DNA from: Micromussa lordhowensis
Taxonomy: Eukaryota; Cnidaria; Anthozoa; Scleractinia; Lobophylliidae
Direction of reading: 5' to 3'
Length of the DNA stretch: 64,000 nt
Assembly: GCA_964020085.1 (NCBI GenBank)
Contig: OZ026608.1
Coordinates: forward strand, 8,265,679-8,329,678
Shown: positions 34,501-48,300 of the stretch, piece by piece
Position numbering within the stretch: the first letter of the stretch is position 1
How the letters are laid out: each line of letters opens with the position of its first letter
The notes under the pieces: generated by a model
What the model was told of the DNA's origin: nothing
Database searches by the model: none
Seen by the model: the letters and a program-made list of their open reading frames with translations, nothing else
Made by a program: the position numbers and the translations under genes

Positions 34501-37500
34501 TTAATATTCTATTTTTAAAACCACTTTTCAATTTGACTCACAGAAACAGGTTATATTACTTGAAAGTGACTATGATATCGCAGCTATATCATTTCGGTGA
34601 TTTGATATCGGGGGATATCAGGGCAGAGACACGGCTTCTGATTGGCTAGTTGCGAATTTGGGTAACAGGGCTCGTACGGGTCCTGGAAAACCTGGAAAGT
34701 CCTGAAACATTATTGTGGCACTTTCCAGGACTGGAAAGTCCTGGAAAATGGCCACTGGTCCTGGAAAGTGCTGGAAATCTGGTAAACTTAAGTAAAAATA
34801 TATGAAATTTATGGCATCGCAGACAGTAAGGAGAATTAACATTGAGATCTTGGGAGTGACAGGGTTAAATGTGAATTTTAGAGTTCTTGAAAAATCAATC
34901 TGGGTCCTGGAAAAGTCCTGGAAATTTGTTTCTGAAAAGAGTATGAACCCTTGGGTAAGGTAAACCAATTACATCAGATTGTTTTTCTACACTGTAGCTT
35001 ATGTTACGATACTGCTTTATTATCTTACAGATGATCCTACCCAAGACAGACTAGAAGAGCTGGAATACACTGACCACCTTTACGCCATTCGCCAGAAGAT
35101 TCCGAAAATCAGTGACTTATCTTCAAGATTAAAAACCAAACTCGTCCAAGATCCTCTTGTACTGGACAGCCAGGGCAATCTCTTAGAAGAAGAAAATGTT
35201 CTAAGGTCAGTAGTTCGTCGAGTGGGAGAATCTTTAAAAAGCTTTCAGAGTTTGCTTAGTAATACGACTTACTACAACACAAACTGACAAAACATTTTGA
35301 TGCACTAGCTAGTACCACTGCAGTGTTTCATTGCTCTAAAGAATCGGAGACGCTACAAGTAGGTTTAGGATAATTCTTTAATACTGCACCCGCACTTCCC
35401 ACCTTGCCCTCCCCCCTCCCTCAAAGGCCTCAAAGATAAGGTATGTGGTTCGTAAGTAATAAAATCGATTCGCATTCCATCGAGTGGGAGCATATAATGT
35501 TCATAAACATTAGGGTGCTGAGACTGCGCAGTACTGACTGGAAATCATCTTCAAGGCTTAATCAAGGCTGGGCCAAACACGAAAAAGAGTACGTAACGCG
35601 GTTAAGGGCTAATTCGATAGGTTGATTCAACTCTTGCTGACTATCATCGGTAAATGATCAAACAATCTATCCTCGGCTGTCTCGAAAATGTAAGAAGGTA
35701 CTGTTTTTCACTGCTCGAGATTTTCCTTTGGCGGTGGAAGCACAATCTGAGAGTTTAGAATAGGGAAACGGAAAAGCATGCTCAAAGACCTTGGAGACCC
35801 AAGGTCATGCAGCTGGCCGGGACGACGCAATATTTTCTAGCGAGCGATATTTTTGGACGAAAGTTTTCATCAAGAGCGGGAGCGAAGCTCTCTCGCTCTT
35901 GATGTAAACTTTCGTCCGAAAATATCGTTCGCCAGAAAATATCGCCTCGTCCCGACAAGCTCCCCCATGGGTCTTAGACGATGACGGAAAGGCTTTTTTT
36001 ATAAATAATGCTATGCTTAATCTACAGAATAGATCATGAAGCGCCTCATGATTTGAGAAGTAAAGAGGAAGAAAAACACAGAGACAAGGAAATATTTTTT
36101 AAGATGCTGCCCAACGATGAAGTGAACGAGGTGAAGAAAGTCACGAAAGTTATAGATTAGTTGAAGAAGAGTTGATCATAATGTAAGCTTCATACTTACA
36201 CATGAATGTGACGACCAAGATTTTCATCCCAACTAGTAGCATTGGTTGTGGTACTCGCTAGGTGCGCTAGGTGTGGTACTCGCTAGGTGTACTCGCTAGG
36301 TGTACTGTTCTTTCTCGGTAGCAACCCCCTAAAAAGAGTCGACCCAACACTAAAGATCGTTTACCACGCCCCTATAAATTGAAATCGAGCGTTCTGAACT
36401 GAAAGCCAACATTTATTCATTAACTAAAACGAAATTTCCAATAGTTTCTAATCAATGTGTGTTTCAAATTAAGCTATGCTTTCACCTCATTGTTTTTCTC
36501 ATCTTGCAGTGTTGAGTTTTGATTGGAAATTTTCACTCACAAGACTACTGACCTGTAGAGGCTTATTTCACTTGCCCACTGGACCACCAAACTTTCATTT
36601 TCACTTGCCCAAAAGCAAAATTTACTTTCCCCTGGCAATCTGACCTGGGATTTTTCCTGTCCAATCACCGGTCATTTTGGATTCGCGTTTGACACAAACT
36701 GAAGCAGGGAAATCACATGATTATCGTGAGGTCATAGGCCCTTTGCATAAATGCGCCTAAATTTGAATAACAGTACTTTATACGTCCTTAGCCTCGTGCT
36801 CATGTTTTCAGACAAAGGATTTTTCACATGAATTTGAGGCTTAGGATGTATAAGTATTGTTATTTAAATTTAGGCGCCATTTATGCAAAGGTCTATTGTT
36901 TTCGGAAAGCTACGGTTTCAAAATGTTTTCTGTTCACATGAAAACGAAAAGCCGGCGTTTTCAGATTTCTCCGGTTTGAAAAAAAAGTGAACAAGCAAAG
37001 AAAGGTGCGTTTTCAAATTCCTTAGTGTAGGGTGGACGGAGCCTAATTCGTTGAATAATTCAGTTGTCTTTGTACACAGAATGAGTTCACAACTGAGGAC
37101 AAAGAAATAGAAGACATGGTTAGCCCGGTAGTCGCTTCGAAGCAGTCGCTCTGTTTAGGAGAAACACGACAGTTGCTTAAGCTACATGAAAATAGTGAAA
37201 CAGAAGGTTAGTTTTCTTTTTGTTGTTTTTATGATATTATTGAACATGAATCACGTTCCATAACTGTCTGTATTTATTTGGTCTGGCGCCTAGCTACAAG
37301 GTTGAGACGGGTCGGGGAGTTTCATTTCTGCTGACGTAAACGTGCCTCCTAAGTTAACGTCAATGATTTTATTTAAAATTTAAAAAAACGTTCTCTGCAT
37401 AAAATAATTTAAAATTACGAACTTTCGATTGCCAGTCTGCAATCTTCGACAAATAGTGAGTAAAAACCGCTATCATAAAATCCAAAGTCGTAATTTTTAA

Positions 37501-38669
37501 CTATTTCAACCAGAGAACCTATTTTAAATTTTAATGATGTCTCATGATCCTGGTTGTTCGTCCATTTTTAAATCTAATGATCTTAATTGCATTTTAGGGG
37601 AGAAATTAGAGATACCTGTACGGCAACCGGCTAACGATGGTGTTGAAACCCTGTTGGATGAATCACCTTTAGCGTCTAAGGAAAACAGTGAAATAAAGAA
37701 GACTGACTTTGTGAAGCTAAACGACGGTAAACGAAAGAGATATCGAAATAGAGTCCGTTACTGAGTCTTCCAGATTTGAAACAGGATAGCGGCTCCTTGC
37801 TGTTTTGAGCTCACGCATCGCCGGTTGTTCAAGTTATATATCAAACACGGGTGAATGTGTCTTACCATATTTCAAAACACGGAAAATAGAGGTGAAAGAC
37901 AAAGTACGACGCGTACCAAGTATTTTTGAATAACTTGGAGTTGTTTGGAAATATGGTAAAGCACAGTCTCGAGTGTTTGACATATCTTCTCAATCGAAAC
38001 TAAAAGTAAGAAGAAAACAAAAGAGTAAAATCGAAAAAATCTGTGTTCATCAAGATCAGATATCCGAACACCGTCACATTCATGATTTCTTTGCTTAAAC
38101 TTTACAGAGGAATTATTAATGAGTTGGAGAATGAATGGATGATGCAATCCACCGGGTAAACCGCATTATGTTTTGTAAACAGTTTCATCTTGTGAATAGC
38201 GTTATCCACGTGGCTCAAATTGTGTTCAAAAGAGTGACCTCACAAAACAATAAGCCTTCAAAGAGCTAGCGTCCAGACTGAATTTCTGTGGCAATGTTCC
38301 AGATCGCTTTATTCATGTGCAAACCGCAGTAAATTGCCAACCTCTTACACTATTGGGTTTAACATTTCCTTACGTTGTGTCACAAATTGAAACAACTCTC
38401 TATGCTTAGGAGATGAACGTAGTACTTCCAAACTACTGGAAGAAAAGCAGTTACTGGAATCGCCATCCCATTTTCCAGCTGTCCCAGTTAACGATGACAA
38501 GAGTAAGAAGTTTGTCTATAGTTTGGAAAGTTTTGAGCAATCACCGGAGATAAACAGGTATGCAGTTTTAAAGAACATGATGCAAACAAGCTGAAAACCA
38601 ATTGCTGGTTTTCAGTGTCACGCCATTCAAAATAAACCAAAATAAAAAATCAAAACCGTTTAATAGATG

Positions 38670-38700
<31 letters not shown>

Positions 38701-38775
38701 CATATACAAAGACTCTCGCCAAGATTCAGATCACAGCAATTTTTCTCATGGAAGATATGCGAAGAAACGTTTTCC

Positions 38776-38809
<34 letters not shown>

Positions 38810-39004
38810 CTGGTGCCCATGTACATGGGCACCAACATGGCGGCCGGAAACCAGCAGAAACATCTGTCACTGAGTTTTGCTACGAAAGAGTGAATTTATC
38901 TCTCGAATAACTCAAAAACGTAATAATAGTACTTTATTCTAATACAAGACCTGTTCAGATAGGAGAATTCCCCGAAATAAGTCACCTTTTAAACCAACAT
39001 AACA

Positions 39005-39040
<36 letters not shown>

Positions 39041-42000
39041 GAAGCTTAGAAATTCAAGGGTAGTCTATCACTAAACCAAGAACCCATTCGGAGTGAAAAT
39101 ATGTATGAATGTTAGTTTTTACCTGCTCTCATTCAGCATGAAAGTAAAATTTCAGGAGGATCAATATTTCTGAAGCTTAAAATTTAGTGACGTCATGTGA
39201 AAACCAGCAATTGGTATACTAATCAGTTAACCGAGAACAACTTTATTTAGCTGTTATCGTGATTATAATTGAATTGAAATACCAATGGGCAAATTTATTA
39301 AATTAGCGTAGCCTCGCTCTGTCTTTTCTCTTGAAAAAATATTTGAACACATCAATTCCTCGCTGTTATACAACGTTGGTTAGTTCTCACTAAGAATTAT
39401 CTATTTATCCAACGCAGATTTGATCGAAGTAATTATCTTTTCTTTCGAACTACTACAGAAAACAGTTTTCAGCCTTTTGTAACGAGCTGATTGCTTTCAA
39501 GCACGACTGTCTGGTTTTGAGCGCTGGCCGGGGACATTGTGTTGTGTTCTTGGGCAAGACACTTTACTCTCACAGTGCCTCTCTCCACCCAGGTGTATAA
39601 ATGGGTACCGGCAAATTCAATGCTAGGAGGTAGCCCTGTGATGGACTAGCATCCCATCCAGGGGGCAGTGGAAATACTCCTAGTCTCTTCATGCTACAGA
39701 AACCGGGATAAGCTCCGGCCTTGTATGCAGACTTTACCTTTAACCTTACGAAAAAGTGACACCTTTCGCTTTTAATCAGGTTTATCCTTTTTGTTCTAGC
39801 CCACCACTGACCCCAAGCAAGATCAAGCAGTGTGTTCAAAACTTATGGGAAAACGAAAAGTTTCTCTTTAGTGAACATTTGGCGATGGTGTTTCCCGGTG
39901 AGTCTAACATAACTTTTCGTTCAGGTGACGAATGGTTCTTCGAAAACTTTGGGTCTTGTAAAATGTTAGTCAAATTTCAAGGGTCTCTCAGTCTGTTCTT
40001 TTTTTAACGCGTTGAAAAACGATCACGAATCCTGGCACATTATAGATTGAGCACTGATATATTGAGCATCTAACGTTCCTTTTCTCACAAATACAATCTT
40101 TTATTTTACATACCGTTAGTCATATCTTCTCTGAAATGAAAACACGTCGCGTTTTTCAATTCTTTTTTGTAGTGCCTAGTACATCGTCAGGTAGGAAAAA
40201 AGGTCGCTCCACGACGTTAGTCCAGGTGGCAACAAAGAAGTTAATTTTATCAGAAGAATGTTTGGACGGAAAGCTGGAGTTGGGAATACCGTGGAACCCA
40301 CTAGCTATGTCAACAATAGAAATGGAGAACTGCCAGAAAAACCTTCACAGGCTTTCATCATGGAGCCAAGACAAGAAAGAAGAGGGTAGACAACTTGAGG
40401 GACACAAAGCTTTATCATATTCAAAGGAAACGTTTCAAAAAAGCGGCATTCATGGTTAGGATTTAAGTTTTTGAGGTCATAAACCGGCACCTGTTCTGTT
40501 TAACCTTGGTAATGTTATTCTTCAGTCGTGCAGATTAGTTCACAATAGAATAACAACAAAGAGAAATATCGAATCAAAGGTTATTGACCTTGTTTTTGTT
40601 TGGGGGTTGTTCGAAAGTATCATACTAAATCATTACTGTCTTCATGGGAAACATTTTGGATGAATTACTCTTGCTATTTAAGGTTAATTCTTGCGGGGTT
40701 TTTCTTGTCTCTACTTTAAAGACTTTAAAATTAACGGCGCCACTAAAAATGTATTTTAAGACAGCTTGTACTGAAGAAACATCATCGTCTTTTAATTTAC
40801 ACTTAGCTGGAGCTAAGTGTAATTCAATTGTGCTCCGGTACAAACTCGAAGGGATGATTATATTACTTAAACGAAGTCTACATGTAAGTGAATTGTTGTG
40901 TGGTTCAATTGAGGCAAACACGGAAGCACGTAATCGCCGGGCAATGAGGCAAACAATTGGGATCACCGTAAACTTTACTTATTTTTCTAACTATACGAGA
41001 GCAACATACGTATCCTAGCTAGAATTTTCTTTATCGCTTTTTCCCAGAAGATGAGACTTCTACAGGTTTATCCAGAGGAGAATCCCTTCCTGAGAGCCAA
41101 TCAGAAACACAATCAGGTAACAGGAAGACAAATTTCGATGAAATTGTTGTGTCTTTGCCAATCCTTGAAGTCCCAAGTGTAGTCATCGTCAATTTGCTTC
41201 TTTCAATATCGATACATTGTAAAGCACAAAACTTGTGAGAAATAAACTCGTCAACTAAGATAAAGGTCATCTCCATTCGTACCAAAACTAAGCAAATAGA
41301 CAGAGTTCAAGGTGCGGATACAACATTGAAAGTCCAGAAATGATATCCCATGCATTTGAACTGAATTGTCATATGATGTGTGTTCTTTCTTTCTCACTTT
41401 ACATGTGTTTTTTCTTTTTTAAGTTACTGGTATTGAACGAAAGCAGACGTGTGCCGCTAGCGAAAACTGGAATAGTTTACCTGTTACATTGAACACGACA
41501 AAACGACCGGCAGACGTGGTCGCAGGTTCGTCGAGCTCCAGTCAAATTGCGATACAAAGTGGCACTTACTCAGAGTACAAAGATGAAAAGAAACGTTCCC
41601 TTCCAAAAAGCTCAACATTCTCTGCCTTTAAGCAAACCTTTGGTGGCATTGAAGACTTCTTTCTTCTGAGGGAGGGTAAATTAGACTCTTTGAAGTCATC
41701 GACAAATGACCTTTGCACTCCACCAAGTAAGAGAGAACTATTGTAAAATAACGTTTTAATAATATGTAACCTAAAATTAATTTATATCTGACGCAAGAAC
41801 TGCAAAACTCTACATTTAAATTGTCCTTGTGTTTTTTAACGTATTACGTATAATGACATTCACCATAATTTGATTTTAAGCAAAAAAGAAAATTTGTTAC
41901 ATGCCTAGCCATTTTTAGTAGGGGGTTATTCCAATACACTCAACTGGAATTCTGGAGTTTTGCGTAATTTTAAGGTAACTTAAAGTTTGCTATTTCATCG

Positions 42001-42352
42001 TGCAAATCGAAAATCTCAAAAGAGAAAATCTAGTTGAAAAGCAAATACAGACATGAAAAAAGACACTTTTACTTGATTAGGTCTTGACAAGTTTTTTTCT
42101 TGTCAGTTTCAGCGTCATCTCTTTGTTGTGTGATCTAATGTTTGAGATTTACAAACGCACACTAAATTTGTTGTCTTAAAAGAGTTCCTTGTCAAATGTA
42201 CTTCATTCTACCAAAACCTGCTTTCAAAATATAACTTCTCAGTTTATTTTCTTCCATTTTTCTTTCTATGTTTCATCAGTTCATTAGTTTAACTATTTTT
42301 CTTCCAGCTTCCAGCTTAAATGAAAAACGCCATGCACTTAACTCTGGCGAGA
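31577..42352 (+). CDS. SHOC1: SHOC1 exons 1-14, N-terminal half
   Basis: Exons: 31577-31726, 32635-32764, 33384-33641, 33696-33767, 35031-35205, 36028-36130, 37080-37206, 37598-37726, 38410-38557, 39800-39897, 40173-40454, 41048-41116, 41424-41726, 42308-42352. Exon 1 ends with [11 protein letters not shown]. Exon 4 (72 nt) and exon 6 (103 nt) were identified only because their phases and splice sites fit between neighbours. Exon 14 (45 nt) uses a mediocre donor GTACTC and is the least certain. Sequence here is acidic and serine-rich, and I recognise no fold except the DFFLLRE-type motif in exon 13. Confidence 0.82.
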
Positions 42353-45300
42353 GTACTCGCATGTGGCAGCACCGCCTCTAATGCTCTTACAAGAAATATA
42401 ATTATATCTGTGAATGACGATTAAATCACATAAGAGTTGCAAAGCTGAAAAATAATTGCATTCTATGAAACCATTAACAGTTGATTTCTTTGTTTTAGAA
42501 AAAATGGTGAGAGCGGCGAAGGTTCGACCGTCCGTTTTTACTGCAGAAGCGAGTGTGCAGGACTTCGATGGAGACAAAACTAATTCCGCTAAACAAACCG
42601 CAGATTCGAAGTGTCAAGAACAAACTATAACTGTTGAGCTTTCGGGCGAGTTTCAGGAAGTTTTGGACGAGTTGTTAGGGCGCGTAAAACCTCTCCTATC
42701 CAGGCTTCAAGGAAATGGAGTTATTCCACAGACCACGACGTTAATGAACTTAAATCCAGACTATACAAGATTCGTTTTGAAGCAAGCCCAAATGTCTGTA
42801 AAGGAAGGAGATGCTGATAGCAAGGAAAGTCAGATTTATCGCCTAACTGCGTGCTTGCATGCATTGGTCTCATCCGTTGATATTCTGATGCAAAGTGGTT
42901 TGGAAGCCGCATTAGGTAAGGAGGAGCTTCACACGAAGAGCTCTGCTTTGTTTTTATCAACAGTCAAACCCCAATAGTAAAAAACTGTCAACTGACCTCG
43001 AGTGGAAAAGCTACTTTAAGCGAAAGCTTCCAATACCAACCACCTCTTATTAGTGAATACCTTTGCTTAGTACGAAAAATTGATACACGACTGAAGTTCG
43101 ACCGTAGTTTGGTCTAGTTATTTATTTCTGATAATCTAGTTTTCGAATTGCATGGCGGTTCACCGTTGTCTAATAGTATTAGCAAGCTGGTGGACCACTG
43201 AGTTGCTATATTAAGGAACAGAGCTTACAGTTTTAATTGGTGTCAATTTGGATTTTTAAGCTCTTCTGTTCCTTTCAGGGTCGTAGCCAGAAAAAAATAT
43301 TGGTGGTGGCATTAACAGAGGAAGAACTGTAGATTTACTTACAATCAACATAGTCGATTTAGTTATTTATCTGTATTTTTATTCCAGCCTACTTAAGTTC
43401 TACCCAGGAGAAGAATGGCCATTTGTTAGGAGGAGCACTGGAGTCAACAAGTAGATATCTCTTGGAAACACATTTTACGTTCCAACAGCGAAAGATTCTT
43501 CATCCCAAGCTTTCAAAGCTACTCAACATTATAGGAAGATGGAGCAAAGAACAAGAGACAGGAAACCTAAACTCCGCTATCTTCACCTACACTTTCCCTG
43601 AGAAGATAAACAAAGAAATCATTGAGACACTGTCGGGTTTACACGGAGTTCACACCACGTTATATAAGCCAGCCCTTGAAGTGAATACAATTGAAGAAGA
43701 AGGAAACTTAGCTGTTTACGTCGTTAATGGTTTAGCTATAACTGAGGACTTTCCATGGGATAGGTTTGACTATGTGCTGGAATATGACCCGAGTGGAGAG
43801 ATGAAAAGAGAGGAGCTTTCTCACAGCACCAGACTAAGAGCTCACATAAGCCTGAAGACGATAGCGAAAGCTATCTTAGTTAAACAGCCGATCGAATGCA
43901 AAGGTTACTGATACCCTTTTCTTTTCTTTTTTTTTTGCAGTTGTTGTGTAATAACACTCCGTTTTCTCCTGCTGAGACTATCCAAGTTCGTTCCCAGTGG
44001 CGGATCCAGACCTTGAGCTAAGGGGGGGGGGGGGGGGGGGGTCTTGATTTACTTGCCATGGCGGCCATTTTCCCTTCAGTCATTTCTTCTTTTTTTACCC
44101 AAAATAAGGGGGGGGGGGGGCGCGGGCCCCTCCCCTAGATCCGCCACTGGTTCCTGCTAGTTACTGTTTGCATAAAAGAAGGGTCAGACTCTTCGATGGC
44201 TATCCCAACCTTTCTGAAATTTTAATGATTTAATCGAACTGCAAAATTTAGGGGTAACAATTGCAGAAAAACCTTGAAGCAGAAATGCAACAAAACCGAA
44301 AGGAGAAGAGCTAAAATTGGGGCCAACATAAAAATAATCTGCGTTCGTTATATATCTGGAAGATTTCAACAGTAAATTAAGAGTATCATTGTCATTTTTA
44401 TTTACCTCGCGTATTTATATTATTGTTATATCATTCAAATTCCCTGCCGGAAAAAGGGCTATGGAGATGAGAATAATATCATATGTGATATGCCCTTAGG
44501 TACCAGTGACACTCAACTACAGGAACAACAAGACCAATATATTTTCATCGGCAGCGAGAAAATCACACAAAATAAAGACCTCCTACATCTCCTGGAGACA
44601 AGTCACAATGTCCTTATCTATGAGAGACGAAACACTCACGCTATGGCTAAGGATTCCTCAAGCAAGATGTGCTTACAGCCAGACGTGATGATTGATGAAA
44701 GGACCTGCATTCAACTGCAGCATCTCCCTTCCTTTGCTGATGAGAGAGAATGTGAAGGACTGAGAGATACCGTGTTCGCATTGTCTCTTAAATGCCAGAA
44801 GTGCCGTATTATTATGTATTCTAGCAAACAACCGGAGTAAGTAGTCATACAGTTTAAATTTTCAAGGAATATAACTGAATTTTTTCTGTTTTTCATAGTG
44901 TTTACTAGCAGGAGCGGATGTTTCGAGAAAACGAGAAAAAAAAGTATGTAGTCACAGGGTACCGGAACACGCTATCTGCAGTAGAAGTAAATGTACTGTT
45001 ATTTACCTGTGTTCCTGTGTCTTTTTGAGTCGTTTACAAAGGATTTAAATGAAATGAAGGCGGTTTACATTTCCGAATATTATCTCGTCTGCCGCTTTGT
45101 GATATATGGCGCTTCAATATTACGTCTAAAGTTTCGATTAACGTCGTTAAATATTAACTCTTTTCTGAAAGTTAAGAATGATGATCGCTGTATATTTTCC
45201 AATTTATGCAATTGGAAAGAAGAAGCCTGAGCTTCATAGTTCAGTTGGTAGAGCATCGTACCGGTATCGCGGAGGTCACCGGTTCGAATCTCGTTGAAGC

Positions 45301-48300
45301 CCTGATTCTTCTTTCCAATTGCATCATTCTTAACTTTCATCTACAACCTCAGTTCATATAAGAGTTATTTCGTATATACATCTCTTTTCTCTCTTCCTTT
45401 CGAAACATGAGACGTAACCGGAGCGTCATAATTACAAAGCGGCAGACGAGATAATATTTCGCTTCAGTCAAATCCTTTCTAAAAGACTCAAAAAGACACA
45501 GGAACACATTTACTTTTTACTGCTGATAGAATGTTCGGGTGCTCTGTGGTGTATTTTGGTCCCCGCTGACCAAAAACGTGCGGGATCTGGAGACGGGACT
45601 TTGAGTGACACTTTCAGCAAGAACGCGAGCAAGAGTCATTCGGGCGTTTTCGGAATCTCCTTGGATTACACGAAGACTTTTTACAGCAAAAAAAAAAAAC
45701 GAACTCAAGAGTACTCCAAAGTTATCACTACTATCGTAAGACTCCCAGTCACAATACCGGTCATCTTCTTACTTGGCAATATGAACTGGAGGCTCAGTAA
45801 TTCTCAGAAAAATTCTTGGTTCGTCTCGGGGTCTTTCATAGTATAATACTATTATACTATCAGAGTATAATACTATAAAAGCTATTTCCATCATTCTGTT
45901 GACATTTTCAGCTATGCATTCACTGGAGATGTTCTTCGCCATTTGTCCATGCTATTTGCCAGCTTTGCGCATTTTCGAAAGAGTGACTTCGAGGTGGAGA
46001 TTCTCTACTCTTTCACTATCGAGGACACTGCGAAGCTGATCAGGCAGCTAGGAGACAAAGCAAGAACTCAATCTACAGTGTGGAATAAGATGGAGTGGCC
46101 GAAAAGAAAATGGCTAACAAACGAAGCCAGTGCGGTAAGTCAAAAGGGTCGGATTTAGACAAAGTGTTAAAAGCCTTTGGTCTAAATCCAATGTAAGGGA
46201 AGAGTAACAAAGAGAGAAAAACCAAATCTAAAGGAATTGTCATCACGTGCGATAGAACACATCTGTATTTGGGATAAGATATCGATGATGTTTGAAAACC
46301 TTAAGCCGCGTTCACACTAGGGCGGAGGAATTTGAAAACGGAGGTTTCATTCTGAAAACATTTCAAATGTTTTCCGTCCACATTACGCCTGAGGAATTTA
46401 AAAACGCAACAATCACCGGTCATTTTGGATTTGTGTTTGAGGAAGACTCGGGCAGGGAAATCACATGATTTTTGCGACGCCATCGTTTTCGACTGAAGAG
46501 CCTGCGTTTTCAAAATGTTTTCCGTCTACACGAACAAGTAAAGCCGGCGTCTTCAAATTCCTCCAGTTTGAAGAGCGTTTTTGAAAAGCTCGAGCTCCGT
46601 TTTCGTGATGGATTTATGTGTAGAAATAAAGCTGCAATTTTCTCCAGCGTAGTGTGGTCGCTGCCTTCGAAAACTTTTCAGGAATTACACTGGAATCCCG
46701 ATTTCTTGAACCTCCAGGGGAAACGGAAATTGGTTCGAGAAATCGGGGGTAAAATTACAGTGTTTGACTGAGGAGAGGGAACAACTGTTGGTTCGAGTTA
46801 TCGGGAGATTCGAAAAAATGAGGGTTCCACTGTACCACTGTACTCGAAAAGTATTCCTTTTGCCGGCGTTCCGGAAAATCTTCGGAAAATGATCGAAATT
46901 TGGGGAAAATCGTTTTCCACCTTCCGATGTTAAACAACTGGAAAAGCCGGAAAATTTGAAATCTCTGCGTACTAATCTACTCCTTTTTACCGTAAGACCG
47001 GTTTGTGGAAATAGACTCCCTTGAAATAAGTGTGAACAGAAACTATGACTTGACCCAGCCTCTTCACTGCACAAATCACTACAAAAAAAGGACAGGACTT
47101 AGTAAATGGCATAGGCATAGTTGTGTTATTGTTAACCTAGTGTTGTTCACTTTCGTTTTCCGCAGCACGAGAAGTTTCTGTTGATGCTACCATGTATGAA
47201 CTCATTTAGGTATGTCTCGGCGTACATTTTACTAACCTTAAATACTACTGTCCACTGAAATGACTCAGTAGACAACGAGGCCTGCTTTCGCACGAATAAG
47301 TAGTCAATTCGATTCTGTTTCGTCAACTATTTCAGTATTTGCTCGCTGATAAACTCGGGTTGGCAAATTGTTAAATTATTGCTAGTCAAGAATTCAGAGT
47401 CAGTATACTTTTTTGTCCTTTGACTATATAATTCTATTCATCTTGCTGAAGAGATTCCATAGTAAAGTTCAAACTGATAGCTATTTAACGGCTCAGTTTT
47501 GGGGTCAGCTAAACGGTCCACTTGGAACTACGCCAAGGTTTGCGCATTTCGAAAAGTTTAGCCTAAATTTGTCAAGTTCTTCGTTTGTAATTCGTGTTAA
47601 TCTTATCCATACTTATTCATCCTTGTTCCTTTATGGTTTATTATTATCGCTTTTGTGTTTATCTATCTTAGTAAACCATTATTTTCAGGTCTACATTTAA
47701 ATTTAAAGGTAATTTCATACGTGGCAAAAATAACTCAAAATGCAATGAATGAGCTCCTTTAACCATGGCTGCCGTAGGCATGTGATCATTTTTCGAGATC
47801 ATGTTTAATTTTGCCTTGCTGTGGTCTTATATTGCTACAATGGTGATGCTGAGGTCTTATATTGCAACCTAGTTTTCTTAAAGAGAATTGTTGAAAAAGG
47901 ATGAATAAAGTGAACAAGAATTTAATACCAGTAATCGTTACAAAAGAACGTTTATGTGCTCTCATTATTGCATTGCCATGTTTCAGTGCTCAAGTGATGC
48001 TAACAGCTGCACCACTGGCTGAACTGTTGAAAATGTCGAGAGAGGAATTAAAGGAAACTTGCCCTTGGATTCCCCAGCGAATTCTTGAAGTAAGTAAACT
48101 TGTGTGCATTTTAAAACTCCTGATGCTTCCAGGGATAAATGACTAAGATGGCTTTACATTATGTTGTCTGTATTATCTGGGCTCGCTATGAGAGTGACAG
48201 ATGTGATTCGCCCAATCCTTCCTGTGGAAAATAGCAGGAAATACTAGAAAAGTTTTAACGTTATCACTTGAGGATCCACCCTTGATTTGCATTCTAGCCA

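Noticed and set aside
45234..45305. Possible tRNA gene
   Set aside because: A and B boxes and an acceptor-like stem are present, but anticodon and T stems do not pair; it is the core of a fold-back element.
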